Source: Sindora glabra
Lineage: Eukaryota; Streptophyta; Magnoliopsida; Fabales; Fabaceae
DNA: 64,000 bases
NCBI GenBank assembly: GCA_020226215.1
Contig: CM035226.1
Span: 67,169,455-67,233,454 of the forward strand
Direction of reading: 5' to 3'
Shown here: positions 24,748-37,672 of the stretch, piece by piece
Layout: every line of letters begins with the position of its first letter
How positions within the stretch are numbered: position 1 is the first letter of the stretch
Notes under the pieces: generated by a model
Seen by the model: only the letters and a program-made list of their open reading frames with translations
Databases searched by the model: none
Told to the model about the DNA's origin: nothing
Made by a program: the position numbers and the translations under genes

Positions 24748-25942
24748 ACATTTCTGATCTTCCAAAAACACAATTTACATGGCTAAACCTCCTTCTCCCC
24801 TTGGCTCCTCAAAAGGGAAGTTTCATACACACTTTCACAACTCAAAATTCATCTTCCATAGACTTCATAACTCATGAGAATCATCCTAATTTCATCATTT
24901 TAACCAAATTCCAAGCAAATCATGCCAAATCCATACATGCACCATTATGCCTCAAAAACCCAAGTGTGTACATCATGGTTTCTTGCTATTTTTATACCAA
25001 ACCAAAGCCATAAATCAACATAACAACATCTAAAACACCATTAAACATGTTCAAATCATCCTAAACTCCATGTTCAATCACCCTTAACCACACCAACCTC
25101 AAGATTTCAAGAAACTAAGAAGAGCACAATAAAGAGCTTTTAGAGGAGAACAATTTTACCTCTTGCAATAACTTGAAAATCCTCACTTAGAGCTCCCCAA
25201 ATTTGATCAAACTTGAGCTTTTCTTCACTCTAAGCACACCAATAGATAGAGCTTGATGAGAGGAGCAACTTTCCCTTCTACCACTAAACTTAGATCTCAC
25301 TATTTTTGGGTGAAAAACTCAAAAGAAACTTTCTCTCTCTTTCTCTCTCTCTCCTGCACGTCTCAAGCTTCTTTCATGGAGATTTTCTGCAGCTTTTTGA
25401 AAAGTGGAGAAGAAAGAAGACTTTTCATGAAGCTTCTAGGGGCATTCTTGCCATTTTGACAATTTTCAAGGGTATTTTAGTCCTTTTTCACCAAAAGTAA
25501 GGCTATTCTTGCCAATAATTTTCTAACAATGACACTTGTCATAAATCTATTGGTCACACTAATTAAAATCACATGTTGCACCCCAAAATCTTGGTTATTC
25601 ATATTAAATCCCAAACCCTTAATTGTTTTCACTTTAACCACACTCGATTCTGCACTTTTGCAAAATAGTCCATAGGGTTTCTGTACATTTAAAATTCCTT
25701 ACACTATCAGACCTAGACAACCTCCCCTTTTAGGGTTTTCCAACCTCTTCTGATCATTCATACTATTTAGGGAAATTAATTCTTTCCCTACTATCCTTTC
25801 CCTTCAAAATTTCATTTACCCTTACACTTAATTCCTTTCAACTTGAGATTCACCCATCAGGCTAATTCAAACGTGCTCTTCATTTCTACAGCCTCAGAAA
25901 TTAAAGATTCAAATAATAGAATTGAAAATTCGCGATATTACA

Positions 25943-25947
25943 CTTAA
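25943..25947. other. Target-site duplication, right copy (CTTAA)
   Basis: Exact match to 23293-23297 on the other side of the solo LTR. Confidence 0.85.
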
Positions 25948-26339
25948 TACTAACTACAAGTACCTTATTAAAAATATGATATCTTAATTTTTAAAAGTTC
26001 CCCACACTATTAGGATTAAAATTCAAGTTAATATCATGAGAAGAAAATTCATACACCAATGCGAACAAAAATTAAATAAAAAAGAAAAATGACATAAAGT
26101 ATAAAAAATCATAAAAATACTAAAAAAATTGAAAAGTAGTACGAAATGACTTTTTGGGCCAAAAAATGCTGGGTTTAAGGGAATTGCCCTAGATCTTGCT
26201 TAGACTGCTAAAAAACCTTAGATTGGAAAGTTTCATCTCCTAATTCCTTAGTAAATTTTGTTATCTAACACTACTAACAAGCTAGAAAAATACCAAAAAT
26301 TAAATAAGAAAAGATAAAATAAAGAAAAATAAACACTAA
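25948..26339. mobile_element. Decayed gypsy sequence, right of the solo LTR
   Basis: Continuation of the older element interrupted by the solo LTR. No frame is present. TTGGGCCAAAAAATGCTGGG near 26155 is the only GC-richer word group. It leads into copy C of the repeat unit. Confidence 0.45.
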
Positions 26340-27780
26340 CTATATAATCTAGATAGGGTGAGTTTATGTCAAACCCAAGAGAATAAAAGTCAATAGATGA
26401 AAATAGAATATAGAAATAAGGGGGCTTTCAATTGTAGTTTAAATGAAATAATAAAAATAAAATCAAAATAGAATATGAAAAGCTCAATCAAAGGGATTTC
26501 ACATTCTTAAATTTATCATAGACCTTCAGAAGAATTCACAATTGATCGAACTAACCTAAAAATTACCCTGACCTTGGTAGCAATCATGTAAAGTTCCTAA
26601 TAATGATTAATTTAGAATAAACACCAAAATTAACCCTTATTATTGATTTCAACTCAAGACACGTCTTAAATCATATCAATAATAATATTAGACATCACTA
26701 ACATGGTTAAGGGCAAATCAACAACTTTACATGCAAAAATTGCTAATTCATTCTCTATTTTTCTTAGGTAACTAATGATTTATCTACATGTTAAATTACC
26801 AAAAACCTAATTGTTACCAATTTCAATCAATCATAACTAACCTATAAGTAAGAATTAATAATAACTAATCATTTGGCTTTAAACTAAAATAGATAATCAA
26901 TTAACTAATTGTAATTAATGAACTATCTAAGCAATCATTTATATTAAGAGAAAAAAACAAGAGATAATCAAACTAAAAATAAAATAATGAAAAAGGTAAA
27001 AAAATAAATCAAATTAGAGTATTAATCTCTTAAAATTGATATGGAAAATTAGCCATCCATGATGGTTTACAAAAAAAACTTAAAGAAAAAGAGAAATGTT
27101 ATGTAGAATGTCTATTTTTATCCTTGAAGGCACAAGCTTTTTATATTTGATTTCCTAAGTTAGAAAACTAATTGGGGCAAATAAATATGCCTCTTAATGT
27201 TATAAATAATGGAAACTTGCCTAATTTAAAAGCTCATAACTTAATTTACAAATTAAATTATTAGTAATATTTTACTATAGTAATTTTAGTTGCTTAGCTT
27301 GTAGCTTAAGTTTGATTACCAAAATAGTATAATTTAGCTAAACTCTAATATGAAACTTGTTAGACCAGGTCTTAATTCACTTCAAACATTAATTTCACCT
27401 TAATTGGACCCATGTATCTCCATATAAAGCCTAAAAATTAAAACCAGTTTAGCATGGACAAAATTAAAGCATCAACTTTACGACCATTTTTTAGTTTTAA
27501 AAAATTCAAACTAGGCTTTGAGTAAAATATTAAAGTTTTAGAACTTCTTTTAGGCTTTTCAAAAATGTAAAGATCACCTAAATTAAAGATAAAAAACTTA
27601 AGTTATGTTTAAAAATCTGAAACAATATAAAAATTTAACATTAACTAGATAATTTAAAAATATTGAAAAACTATGACCTAATCATATAATAAGACCAATT
27701 CCATAAAATTAGGCATATGTAATACACTAAATAACATAAAATAAGTAGCAATAATATAGAAAATTCTTTGTACATCAGCA
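26340..27780. mobile_element. Gypsy-like non-coding repeat unit, copy C (partial)
   Basis: It aligns with the second half of copies A and B: GGGTGAGTTT...CCCAAGAGAATAAAAGTCAAT (26356), TTTTTCTTAGGTAA (26758), TGAAACTTGTTAGACC (27351) and TTTGTACATCA (27767). The first part, corresponding to 14785-15970 of copy A, is absent. Confidence 0.6.
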
Positions 27781-27873
27781 ACACATGCAATCATTTCAAC
27801 CTTTTGTTATGCATCATTAACTAAACAAATAAAGTAATAAGTCATCAAAATGAAAGCTTGAAGAATGGCACAA

Positions 27874-27915
<42 letters not shown>

Positions 27916-29389
27916 CACTTACTTTTCTTATTACAAAGCAAAAGGTTAGCCAACTCATCCATGCCAACCACACCATTATACCTTTTTCTTCAAAAAACTT
28001 CTAATATCTTGAATTAAGTCCACCTCACTAATGTAACAAAAATTAAAGATTAGGAACATGTTACTTGTTCAATAATTAATATTACATACTAACAAATTTT
28101 GAAATTTGTTTCCCTAAAGTAAATAAGATCAAAGTAAATAACCTTGAATATGATAAGTCTTTAGAATATTGTGAAAAATAGAATTAACTCCTTACCCTTT
28201 ATAAATTTGGGTCTATAGAGACATGACATAAATTAGAGAAATTAGCAATAGCAAAGCAAGAAAGTTAAAGGTCATTTTTTATGTGTAACATGATTGCAAA
28301 AAATAACAAGAAGGACTTATCAACAATAATGAAGATGTTAATCTTTCATAGATGTCCGAAATTACTTCTATACTTGCTACATGAATTTAGTGAATGAAAG
28401 CAAAAACATTATAAGAGTGCAAAAGAATAGAATTAAACATGATTGGATTAGTTTTAAGTGAATCAACTATGGCATTCATGTAAGATATGGCAACTATTTT
28501 ATAATCTTGCAAAGTCAATTAAGAAAAAATAATAAGTAAAACATTAAATAGTTTCAAGAAAGAATATTGAGTTTAGGAATCATTTTATATTTTGAAAGTC
28601 ATATTAATAAGATGTTATATTTTAACTCTAACAAGATAAGCTTCCAACCCAAGCTAATCAGTTTAGGTTTCCCTTAAAATTTTATTAAAAGCAAAAAAAA
28701 TAAATATTTTTTAATAAATAGTTTAATAACAACTAGTAGTATTTCCATGCAATATAGGTGAAAAATATTTCAATTACATATAGAAACATTCCCTAACATT
28801 ACATTTTTGCTATCAAGCCAAGCATAAAAGAAAGTCTCATCCTTTCCATTTAAAGAAGAAGCCCAATCATATATGATATCTTAATTAGTTTCATAAATCC
28901 TTTTTATGTACAAAATTATGGCTAAGGTTTTAAACTTCTTATTTTTCATGTGAAATAAGTTGAAGAAACATATTTGGCAAAGATAAAAGAAGATGACCCT
29001 TTATATGATTTCTTGAAGTCTAAAGAGGATAATAATGCTTTGAATACCAATAAAAACAACAATCCTATGCTGAAGTATCTACCTCTGCATTAAAAGTGTT
29101 TAGAAAAAAAGGGCTCAAGTATATACAAATGTGGTCAATTCTAAAGAAAATGTATGAAAAAGTTAGTTTCTACATGCAAGTTCATTACATTATTCAATAA
29201 TTTATATCTTGAAACACAAAAAGAAAATCCAGTTTTAAAAAGTGAAACAACAAGGAACCACTAAGTTACTTTCACACCAATTTACAGCTCTTTTACATCA
29301 ATGAAATTCTTTGCGTAGACTAAATCAAATATAAACATTAATCAGATAAAGGTTATCTAGAATAGCAAAATTGCTTGATGTCAATTTGT
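27781..29389. other. AT-rich stretch, no gene seen
   Basis: No recognisable frame or element end. It includes a (TA)n tract at 27876-27913. Parts may belong to an older retroelement, but no domain can be read. Confidence 0.35.
27876..27913. repeat. (TA)n microsatellite, about 19 units
   Basis: Uninterrupted TA run. Confidence 0.9.
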
Positions 29390-30792
29390 TTAAGGGATAA
29401 CATGTTAGAAAATGATTAATGTATAATTGAACATTATTGTATATGCATTTTTAATGTTAATTTATAAACTGTCATAAAATATAACAATAATATTAATTTT
29501 TATTTGAAAAAATCAATGTCATTTATGTTTCTATAATTTTGAAAAATAACATTAAATACCATTTACTTTTAAAAAATTAACATTTAATACCTATAATACC
29601 ATATCGGTTCATTTAAATAATAAATGTTGTATATCCAAACACCCCACCCACCCAAACCCTGACCTCTAGTTCCTCCCTTCCTTATCTTAAACTTTAACCC
29701 CATCCTTAAGTTCCTTACTCCCTTATCATCCCTATTTCCTTTGCATTTCTAACCAAATGTAACAAGTTAACATCTCCTTTTACTCTAAAGAATCCAAATT
29801 TAAATAACTTTAAAGGATAAATTGAATAATAAAATATTGAAATTGGTGAAAGGCTACATACAATACCATAATAAGAAATGTATATTTCACTAAATTTATC
29901 TTGATAATTCTAGATTACTATATGAGGTTTGCATTTTATATAAAAGACTTTTGAATACAATACCTACAAATGCAATGAGCATTCATAGAAAATTTGGTGT
30001 ATTATATATTTTATATGACTAAATAGTAGATAATATTAAATAATAGCAAAAAAGATTAATAAGATCAAATTTCTAGCATATGCAAACCTGTGAAAGCTAC
30101 AGTAAAACAAAAGGCAACAAGGATTGAATAAGAAACTAAAAATTAAATTGTAAGAACAAATACAAAAAACATATTCACATTTATATTATATTCTTTTTTA
30201 ATGAATGCTAAACCTTATATATTAGTCACAAGTTAATTGAGCTTCAGTCCTATAAAATAATTAGTGAGCAAAAATATAAAATTGATATCTTAAGGTTTGA
30301 AGGAGAGTATACATCATTAGACAAAGAATCATCTTAAGATTAAAAGAGTTTCAGGATAAAATTTGTAAGTGGCACCATACTTTACTCTTTCTATTTTTAA
30401 CTTGTACCATACTTTAACCTTTTAATTTTTCAATTCATGCTTATGGCCTAAGTTTACATGTTGGTTACCATAAAAAAATTAATGTTTAAATATTTCAAAA
30501 CACATCAGTTTAGGAAAACCACCATCATCTTTAATATAATAATATTGTCCTATTAAGCAATATTCCACATTAGTTATAACAAAAAAAATTAACATTATAA
30601 TAAATGAATGTCTTTTATTAAAAAGCACATTTCTTTCCTTTTTGCTTTGACATCTTTTTTCAAAACCAATTCTGAAACCATCCTAAAACCTTTCTAGAAT
30701 CATCCTAAAATAGCAAGATATAACAAACATGTATATTAAAATAAAATTGATTTAATTATACACATTATATGTATTAGAATTTACCATTTATA

Positions 30793-30826
<34 letters not shown>

Positions 30827-32560
30827 AAACCAATATTCAAAACAAAACTTACTCTAAGTGAAATTAGTATCACTAAAATTCTTTTCTTGCATTACAATAT
30901 TTTTATTATGCATTTAAATAGAACAATAAAAAATTAAGTACAAATGAAATAAATGAGAAAGGAGACAATTTATTACAAAAATATATTCTCCTATTTTATT
31001 TATTTCTATATTAGTACATGAACATGCAAAATGATAATATTGTTATTTACAATGAACAATAGACTTTACATTTACAATAAATATACATGACATTCCTACA
31101 TAAATTAAAAGGAAAAGTGGTTATCCTTTACTTGTAATCTCTTCTTATTGCTTGATGGCTTCGAAGGTGCTTGATTTTATCAATTTAGTATTTATTAACT
31201 TTAAGGTACTTGATTGTTTCTTTTGTTATAAGCCTTTTAGGGTTCCTATTTTCAATGTGAAAATGGCAATACTTCTTACTCTAGGTGCATCAAAGTTTGT
31301 TGTAGCACATAAAATAAGCAACATAGTGATTCATATACTAAAGCACGAGTATCATCAAAGACTAATAGAAAATGAAGCAATCAAGTGCACAAAGAATATG
31401 AATACAATGTACTCTATCAATTTCACATGACTAGAAATGTTTTGAATCTTATGATCATGGTAATCACATAAAACATTAATATCTTATGCTCATGATCATC
31501 TATTTGAGTGCAAAAGATAACTATGATTTAACGTAATGCTTATAACCATGAGAGATGGCTTCCAAGGCTCAGATGAAGAGTGCAAATTGTAGTATTCAAT
31601 ATTAAAAATGAATTGGAATCTCCTAAAGTTTCTTTTAAGGACTTGTGTCCACACTTCAGTTATAAATACATGTATTTTATAAAGAATATAGAATAATTCT
31701 TGTCTGAAATTCTTTCAAATCCTTTTTAAAATTCTTATGTTTATAGTAGAAGTAGGGATACAAGTTCTTAGAAGGAAATTTGATTGATTCCATAACTTTC
31801 TAAAAGCATTAATTTCTAAAATCCATTAATAAAGAATACTTCTAAAATGAAGGGTATAGACCTTAGCATTAACATTACTTGGACTATTGAGAAAATCCAA
31901 GAATCTTTTAAGTTTCCTTCCAAGGTATGGCTAAAAATCTTTATAAGAAACTCTAAAAGTTCTATAAACCTTCCAAATAACCATGGTAATGTCAAATACT
32001 AAGATTTACAACACCCAACTCAGAAGCCTTCTTTTTTATAGAAAGATTAATCTTGAAAGATTGCTAATCTATTTGCAGGGAAGCTCTATTTATAAGCCAA
32101 GAGCAAAATAATTAGACATTGGTTATTAATTTATAACTAACTTTGTAAGTTTGGCTATAAGTACCATTGTGATGACTTAAAATGTTAGTTAGGTATGAAA
32201 ATAATAGGTAAACCATAAACTATCATGAAGATTGAAATACACTTACATAATGGTCACCATAAAAAATTAACATTATAATTTCCTATTAAAGAACTATCAT
32301 GATGATTGAAATAGACTTATACAATAGTCATCATAAGAAACCAACATTGTAAGTTCCTTCTTAAATGCCATTAATGTAGTTATCTTTAGTTCTCTTCATT
32401 TAGACTTCTTTATAAATGTCATTCATTTAGATGTTTTCAATTTCATTCATTTAAACTTCTCATTTAAATGTTTTTAATTTTACTCATTTAAACTTTTTCA
32501 TAAATGGCATTCAACAAAGGCCTTTTGACTCTTATAAATTTTTGTTACCTAAACAACTAA
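29390..32560 (-). repeat. Long dispersed repeat, copy 2 (inverted relative to 5290-8205)
   Basis: The reverse complement follows copy 1 in order: AAATGAATG-rich block (32555-32400), TATAAATA (32094..32087), GTACTAATATAGAAATAAAT (near 31015), (CA)n (30796-30822) and the GGTTTGGGTGGG block (near 29655). The 92-codon plus-strand frame 31152..31430 lies antisense to the element, has no homologue recognised here and is not called a gene. Confidence 0.65.
30796..30822. repeat. (CA)n microsatellite
   Basis: About 13 CA units, equivalent by position to the (GT)n at 6792-6811 in the inverted copy. Confidence 0.9.
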
Positions 32561-33424
32561 ATATGAAAATAAAGTTATTTTTTAACCAAACTTAATAAAG
32601 TTTTTTTATAAACATTTGAATTCTGAAAACCTTCATTAAATAATAAAGATTTATATTCTATTATAAAGTACAAACTTAATTTTAAAGGAAGAAATATAAT
32701 TTTCTAAAATTTTAAAGAAAGTATATTATATCTAAAGTATTTTATATATAGAATAGGATCCTTTAGTATTTGAGTTTTTCTGCCTTGGTCATTTTCTATT
32801 ATATTTATTTGAATTTCTATTTAAAAAAAAATCTTTTCAAAGAATCAAAAGAATTCTTCAATTATTTTTTTTTAGATATCTTTTTTTGAAAGATTTGAAG
32901 AAAAAGATATTCAAATAGTTTCATAAATCTATTTTTAGAGTCTTCTTCTAAGACAAAAGGTCCTTTGTATTTCAAAGAACTATTAAGGTGTTTTCTATTC
33001 AAAGCAGTTTTCAAAAAAAATTATCTATTTATAAACAAAGATGAAAATATTACTTTCTATTAAAAAAACTTTTTGAATTTTCTTTATTTTAGAGTTCATG
33101 TTGAATGTTTTTTGAGTAAAAGTTTCATATGTATTGAAAATAATTTTTACTCAAAGATAAGACTCTATTTGTTGAAGTTGTAATCCGTTTTCAAACTTTT
33201 CAAAGATTAAATCTCATCTATTTAAGGAAAGCTATTTTCTAATATGTTAAAAAAATTTAGTGAATTTTCAAACTTGGGATGTCTTTATATTTTATATTTT
33301 TAAAAAATAATAAGGGTTTTCTAAAATAAGGCTTGTAAAGATTTCTAACTAATATCTTTATATTAGTTATGATAATCTAAAATTGGGTCATGACATTACA
33401 TTTTACATCAAATATATAACCACC
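32561..33424. other. AT-rich stretch, no gene seen
   Basis: Many TTTCAAA/TTTGAAA and AAAGA words, low complexity, no frame or domain. Confidence 0.35.
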
Positions 33425-33610
33425 AATGTGGTTAGCCTAATGATATTAGGTTATTATTTCATCCTAGAGATTATAGGTTCAACACAAAAGGACATCAATT
33501 TATAGTTAATAAAAAGGTAAAAGGCTTATGAGATTGTTAGTGCTTTGGTAGGACTATGATGATAAGCTCACCTATTAGGCAATAACTATGGCTTAAATTG
33601 AACATTCTGT
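33425..33610 (+). mobile_element. tRNA-derived SINE-like sequence 1
   Basis: TGTGGTTAGCCTAATGATA (33427-33445) resembles a pol III A box, and GGTTCAACAC (33477-33486) resembles a B box (GGTTCRANNC). Their spacing is about 35-45 bases, as in tRNA genes and tRNA-derived SINEs. A cloverleaf cannot be drawn, so it is a SINE-like relic, not a tRNA. The 3' limit is uncertain. Confidence 0.45.
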
Positions 33611-33878
33611 AACAAGAAAGCACGTGTATGGTAACACCCCAAGAAAGGTTAATTAATGCTAATCACCCTTACTTTTTCCTTCTTATTAGCCAAAAAAAAG
33701 AACATATAAACCATTTTCCACCATCTTAATAATTTATAATTATATTCTAATGAAAGATATTGTTCAACAAAACAAATAAAGCCTAATATTTACATTTCAA
33801 ATTTAGAAGTATGAGAATATTGTTTGCAAATTTTAAATGCAATATATAAAATATTGCCTAAAAGTTATCAACATGCAA

Positions 33879-34427
33879 GGATAGCTCAATTTGGAAAGCA
33901 TTAAATTGAAGATTTGAAAGTTTTATGTTCAATCTATGCTCACCATATTTATGTACTTTATGGGATTAATCCTTTTTCTATAGATTTAGGTTGGTCCTCC
34001 ATTGGATTCAATCCAATGTTTTTGTTTCCTTCTTGAAAATAGTCCTCTTGCACATAAAGAAGACTTATAGCATACTAAAAGTCCTAGGTCCATTGTTATT
34101 ATAACAAAAAAACAATAGTCCTTTTGCATCTCTCATGTCGATAAGTTTATCCAATCTACATTAGTCAAAGATAAGATATGCTTAGGTAGATATATGCTTG
34201 GAAATACTTTAAATCTTGTAGAACCATCTCATTGATTGCTTTAATCCAATGTTTATGTGCTTTTTTTAGGTTTAATCTTTTTCCTATAGGTTTAGGTAGG
34301 TCCTTCACTAAATTCACACCCTAATGTTTTTAATTCCTTCCTAAAAATAATCCTTTTACACACAAAGAGGACTTATGTAGCATGCTAAAGGCCATAGGTA
34401 TAAACCTACTTGCCATTAATGTAACCA

Positions 34428-34469
<42 letters not shown>

Positions 34470-34470
34470 C
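33879..34470 (+). mobile_element. tRNA-derived SINE-like sequence 2 with duplicated body and (TAA)n tail
   Basis: GGATAGCTCAATTTGGAAAGCA (33879-33900) closely resembles the 5' part of a tRNA (GGATAGCTCAGTTGGTAGAGCA). TGTTCAATCT (33926-33935) matches a B box. The following body, with TTTTTCTATAGATTTAGGT and CACATAAAGAAGACTTATAGCAT, is repeated from about 34252. The second copy ends in a (TAA)n tract, a common SINE tail. The 3' context TTTTGCATCTCTCATGT / TTTTGCATCTTTCATGT plus AAAGATAAGATATG follows both copies (34124 and 34470), so the whole 300-350 base module appears to be duplicated. Confidence 0.5.
34427..34469. repeat. (TAA)n microsatellite at the end of the SINE-like body
   Basis: About 14 trinucleotide units following ATGTAACCAAA. 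It fits a SINE or other retroposon tail. Confidence 0.85.
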
Positions 34471-34599
34471 ATTTTGCATCTTTCATGTTCACAAATCTAT
34501 TAAATATACATTAGTTAAAGATAAGATATGATTAGGAAAACATAGGCTTGCAGATATTTTAAATCCTTTTAAACCATCTCATTGATTGCTTGAATTCAA

Positions 34600-35577
34600 T
34601 GTTTCACATTCTTCTATTCTTAACTAACCATTTCTTTAATCCATTATCCTTACATATGATGTTACACATATCATTTTTGTATATTTGCATCATAAAGTAT
34701 TTTCTTAAAAATCCTTAATCATTGCAATTGAAGTATTTTTAAACTTTCCATGTTATATTATTAACAAGAATAGCAACAATTGTAAGTTCTAGCATTATTC
34801 TTAAGGTAACCCTTTTTAGGCCAAAGTGAAGGTGCCAACAATCACTATTTTTATGCTTGGTGAAATAGAAAATGGAGAGAAATAAAAGAAAATTTTGAAT
34901 TTAAAATTTTCATTTGCTTAATTTGAGAGAAAATTAAGATAAAGAAACATAAAAAGTTATAATGTGTGGTTAATGATAAATGCTAGTTAAGCTTAGGGGG
35001 CCATAACCTCCCTAGGTCTTAAAATAATTAATTAACTTAATGCTATCTAAAATATAAAATAAATCTGAGAAATACTTAAAGAAAATAAAAGAAAAGAGTG
35101 ATTGCTTAAAATAATAAAGAAGAGAGAGAGTGTGTGCGAAAGAAGAATTTATAATCACATTTCTAGATTTAAATCCTCTAAATTTTTATATATACTTTAG
35201 AAAGTAAAGTAAGTATCACAACCCTTCATTAAATTTTAAGCCTTTAATTTATTATCAATGGTTGTGACATTACATTTTCCTATCTAAAGTGTAGTCTCAC
35301 AATTTAAAAAAACCAAATTCCATAATTCTTATTGTCATTATAAATAATCATTAAATACATGAGTAGTTATGCATACCTAAGTGTGGAAACTTGCTCACAC
35401 TCATTTTTTATGCTTTATTAACTATGTGTTAGTTTTTTATATATGGATTTATATTTTTAAAGTGAATTACTTTTGCTCACCTATTAAATTATAAGGATGA
35501 AAATTTTTAAGTGGATTTTTTGAAGAACTCATGCAAGAAGCCCCTTTTTTTTAATAATGATAAAAAATGGTAATTTA

Positions 35578-35580
<3 letters not shown>
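34600..35580. other. AT-rich stretch, no gene seen
   Basis: No frame or domain. TTAAGCTTAGGGGGCCATAACCTCC near 34989 is the only GC-richer spot. Confidence 0.35.
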
Positions 35581-35582
<2 letters not shown>

Positions 35583-35628
<46 letters not shown>

Positions 35629-35636
35629 TATATATA
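35583..35636. repeat. (TA)n microsatellite
   Basis: TA run of about 46 bases with a GATATATATAC tail, directly before the SINE-like B box at 35646. Confidence 0.9.
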
Positions 35637-35740
35637 CAAGGTTTAGGTTCAAACCCCAAGTATAATGAGGATTAAAAGCCATTAAGGTAACATCAAATGT
35701 CATTGCACTAAAGTGCTGACAAAAAGCTTAATATTTGAAG
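35637..35740 (+). mobile_element. Truncated SINE-like sequence 3 (B box only)
   Basis: GGTTTAGGTTCAAACCCCAAG contains a good pol III B box (GGTTCAAACCC, 35646-35656). The A-box side is replaced by the TA microsatellite. Confidence 0.35.
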
Positions 35741-37096
35741 GAGTAAATACACAATAAGCAAAATTTTCAAGGATGAAATCATAGTTTAACTGAATAAAAA
35801 TTGTATAATGATTTTGTGCTTTAAATTATGCTATTCATGTATGATTAAATTATCCAAGTTATACATCTCACCCTTATTATAGGTCACTTATTTTAATAAA
35901 TTAATTCTATTACTTATATGGTCATGTTAGTAAAAAAAATATTTAAAACTCCCATTTTTATGCATATTTCTATGACTTACCTTTTTAGTTTATTCTTACA
36001 TATATTAAATAACATAAGATATGTTAATTTCATTAACAAGGATAAAATATAGTTTTTCTTATAACTATTACATATAACTTATATTTTATAATTTTTTATT
36101 AAAAATGTTGCATGTAATAACTAATTTATTTTGGGATTTTTAACATAAAATATAAATATTTGCTCTTATTAACCATAAAGTTTTTGGTCCGCATGTGATT
36201 ATATACATCAAAATTTGTATAAATTTGATCATGTCTATCTAATTATCAAGTTTGACCTTAAATTTTGTTGGCTCAACTAATTTGAACTAAAACTCATCTA
36301 TTTTTATCAAATTTGAGCTTGTACATTTTTTGTTTAACTTGAATTTATTTATTGTCCTAATTCCTCACCCTAACATTAAAAATAAAATAAAAGTGTATAT
36401 GGTATGCCACTTTTTTAATATATAGATTTACATAACTAAATTGATGACCATGATTTATTCAATTTTAAATAGGACCCATTATTACTTTAAAATTGTTTAA
36501 ATCATAACCATTGACTTATTGGTATAAATTTAAACTATTTAAAAAAATGGTGCAATGTACATTTTTCTAAATAAAATTTCAATGATCTTGCCCTTTCTAA
36601 AAAAAATTTCACCCTCTACCTTTATTTGTAATCATTATTATCTCTGTATATTAATATTTTAAAATTTTCTCTTACCTCTATTTTCCATCCCAACTAAAGA
36701 ATTTTATTTCTTTTGTTTCAATTTTCCCCACTACAAAGCATAAAGATATTGTCTCTATGGAAATAGGAATTGAAATACACAATGGTATTACACATCATTC
36801 TCTCATAACTTCTTATTGCTTTCACACATAAATACAGCTGTAGGTGGATTGTCTACTAATTCAAAAGTATTTGCCAAGTATAGGGCTTTTAGGTTTATTG
36901 TTATGCTTCATCTCTTTATCTTTTTCATTTTCATTAAGGTTGAGGAAGTAAATAAGGAGTGGGAAGCATAATTTTTTTAATAGAATTTGCTTGTGTCCTA
37001 TGAGAATCCTATTAATATTGAAGTTCATTTGTCTTTCATGCTAACTTTGCAATAGTGCAATTCATATAATGTTTTATTACTTAGAGGTGTGTGTGA
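35741..37096. other. AT-rich stretch, no gene seen
   Basis: No recognisable frame, domain or terminal repeat. Confidence 0.35.
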
Positions 37097-37662
37097 TGTT
37101 AAAATTTTATAAAAATATTAGATTGCCAAAATCATGTAAACAAACACAAAACATACATAAATTATTTTATAGAATGAATAAATACATGTATTTCTTATTG
37201 ATTCCATTTATTAAGATGAAAAGGCTTAGGTATTCTAGTCACAATCTCTATTACAAGGACTTAAGATTTGAATAAATAAGAATCATGTGATGATCATGAT
37301 CTTCTATCTCCTAAGCATGGAATTGATTACAAAGAACACTTTTTATGATTACTCTAATTATATGGAATAACATTTGGAAGGCTATTTTATTGAAAGCTAA
37401 TAGGGTACACATAGTTTAATTAAAGTATAAAAGTAGTGACTCTATTTTAATAGAATTACTAAACAAGGTAGAATCCAATCGATAACTAGATCCAACTCAT
37501 TTCAATTATTAAGAATTATTACAATAAATTCTATTTAATTATTAGTATCATTAATGGGAAATTAACTCACATTAACATATTTTACATTGTATATTAGGTG
37601 GTACATAATGAGAATTTAATTCAAATATTTTGTAATTCAAAATTTGAATTAAAATTCCAATA
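37097..37662 (-). mobile_element. Probable 3' LTR of the Ty1/copia remnant
   Basis: On the minus strand AGTAGGAGAT|TATTGGAATTTTAATTC at about 37672..37645 matches, with single changes, the polypurine tract plus LTR start (AAGTGGGAGAT|TGTTGGAA) of a common plant copia group. The outer end would be ..TTTTAACA at 37097, giving about 566 bases. The first bases are TA instead of TG, so the LTR is decayed. No target duplication could be tested because the 5' LTR was not found. Confidence 0.5.
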
Positions 37663-37672
37663 ATCTCCTACT
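37663..37672 (-). other. Polypurine tract of the copia element
   Basis: AGTAGGAGAT (minus) directly abuts the LTR start. In the family it primes plus-strand DNA synthesis. Confidence 0.5.

Larger units (their letters stand above)
23298..25942 (+). mobile_element. Solo LTR of a Ty3/gypsy element (Tekay/Del chromovirus type)
   Basis: It starts TGTAACACCC and ends GATATTACA, the 5' TG / 3' CA termini typical of large Tekay/Del LTRs, and is flanked by a perfect CTTAA duplication. The length is 2645 bases. No internal region or second LTR is present, so this is the product of recombination between two LTRs. It holds palindromic 15-mers, a 22-bp tandem repeat and three 37-bp hairpins (separate entries). 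Several short plus-strand frames inside (23349, 23741, 24012, 24236, 24487, 24732, 25253) are not genes. Orientation is arbitrary for a solo LTR. Perfect duplication and clean ends suggest it is younger than the gypsy units around it. Confidence 0.9.

Noticed and set aside
23741..25013. Series of plus-strand frames of 60-90 codons
   Set aside because: All lie inside the solo LTR and are built from its tandem repeats and hairpins. The apparent reading is a by-product of repeat units.
31152..31430. 92-codon plus-strand frame
   Set aside because: It is antisense to a repeat whose sister copy does not keep this frame open, so selection on it is unlikely.
33879..33945. Possible tRNA gene (GGATAGCTCA... 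start)
   Set aside because: The acceptor and anticodon stems do not pair and the T-arm is mutated. It fits a SINE head, not a functional tRNA.
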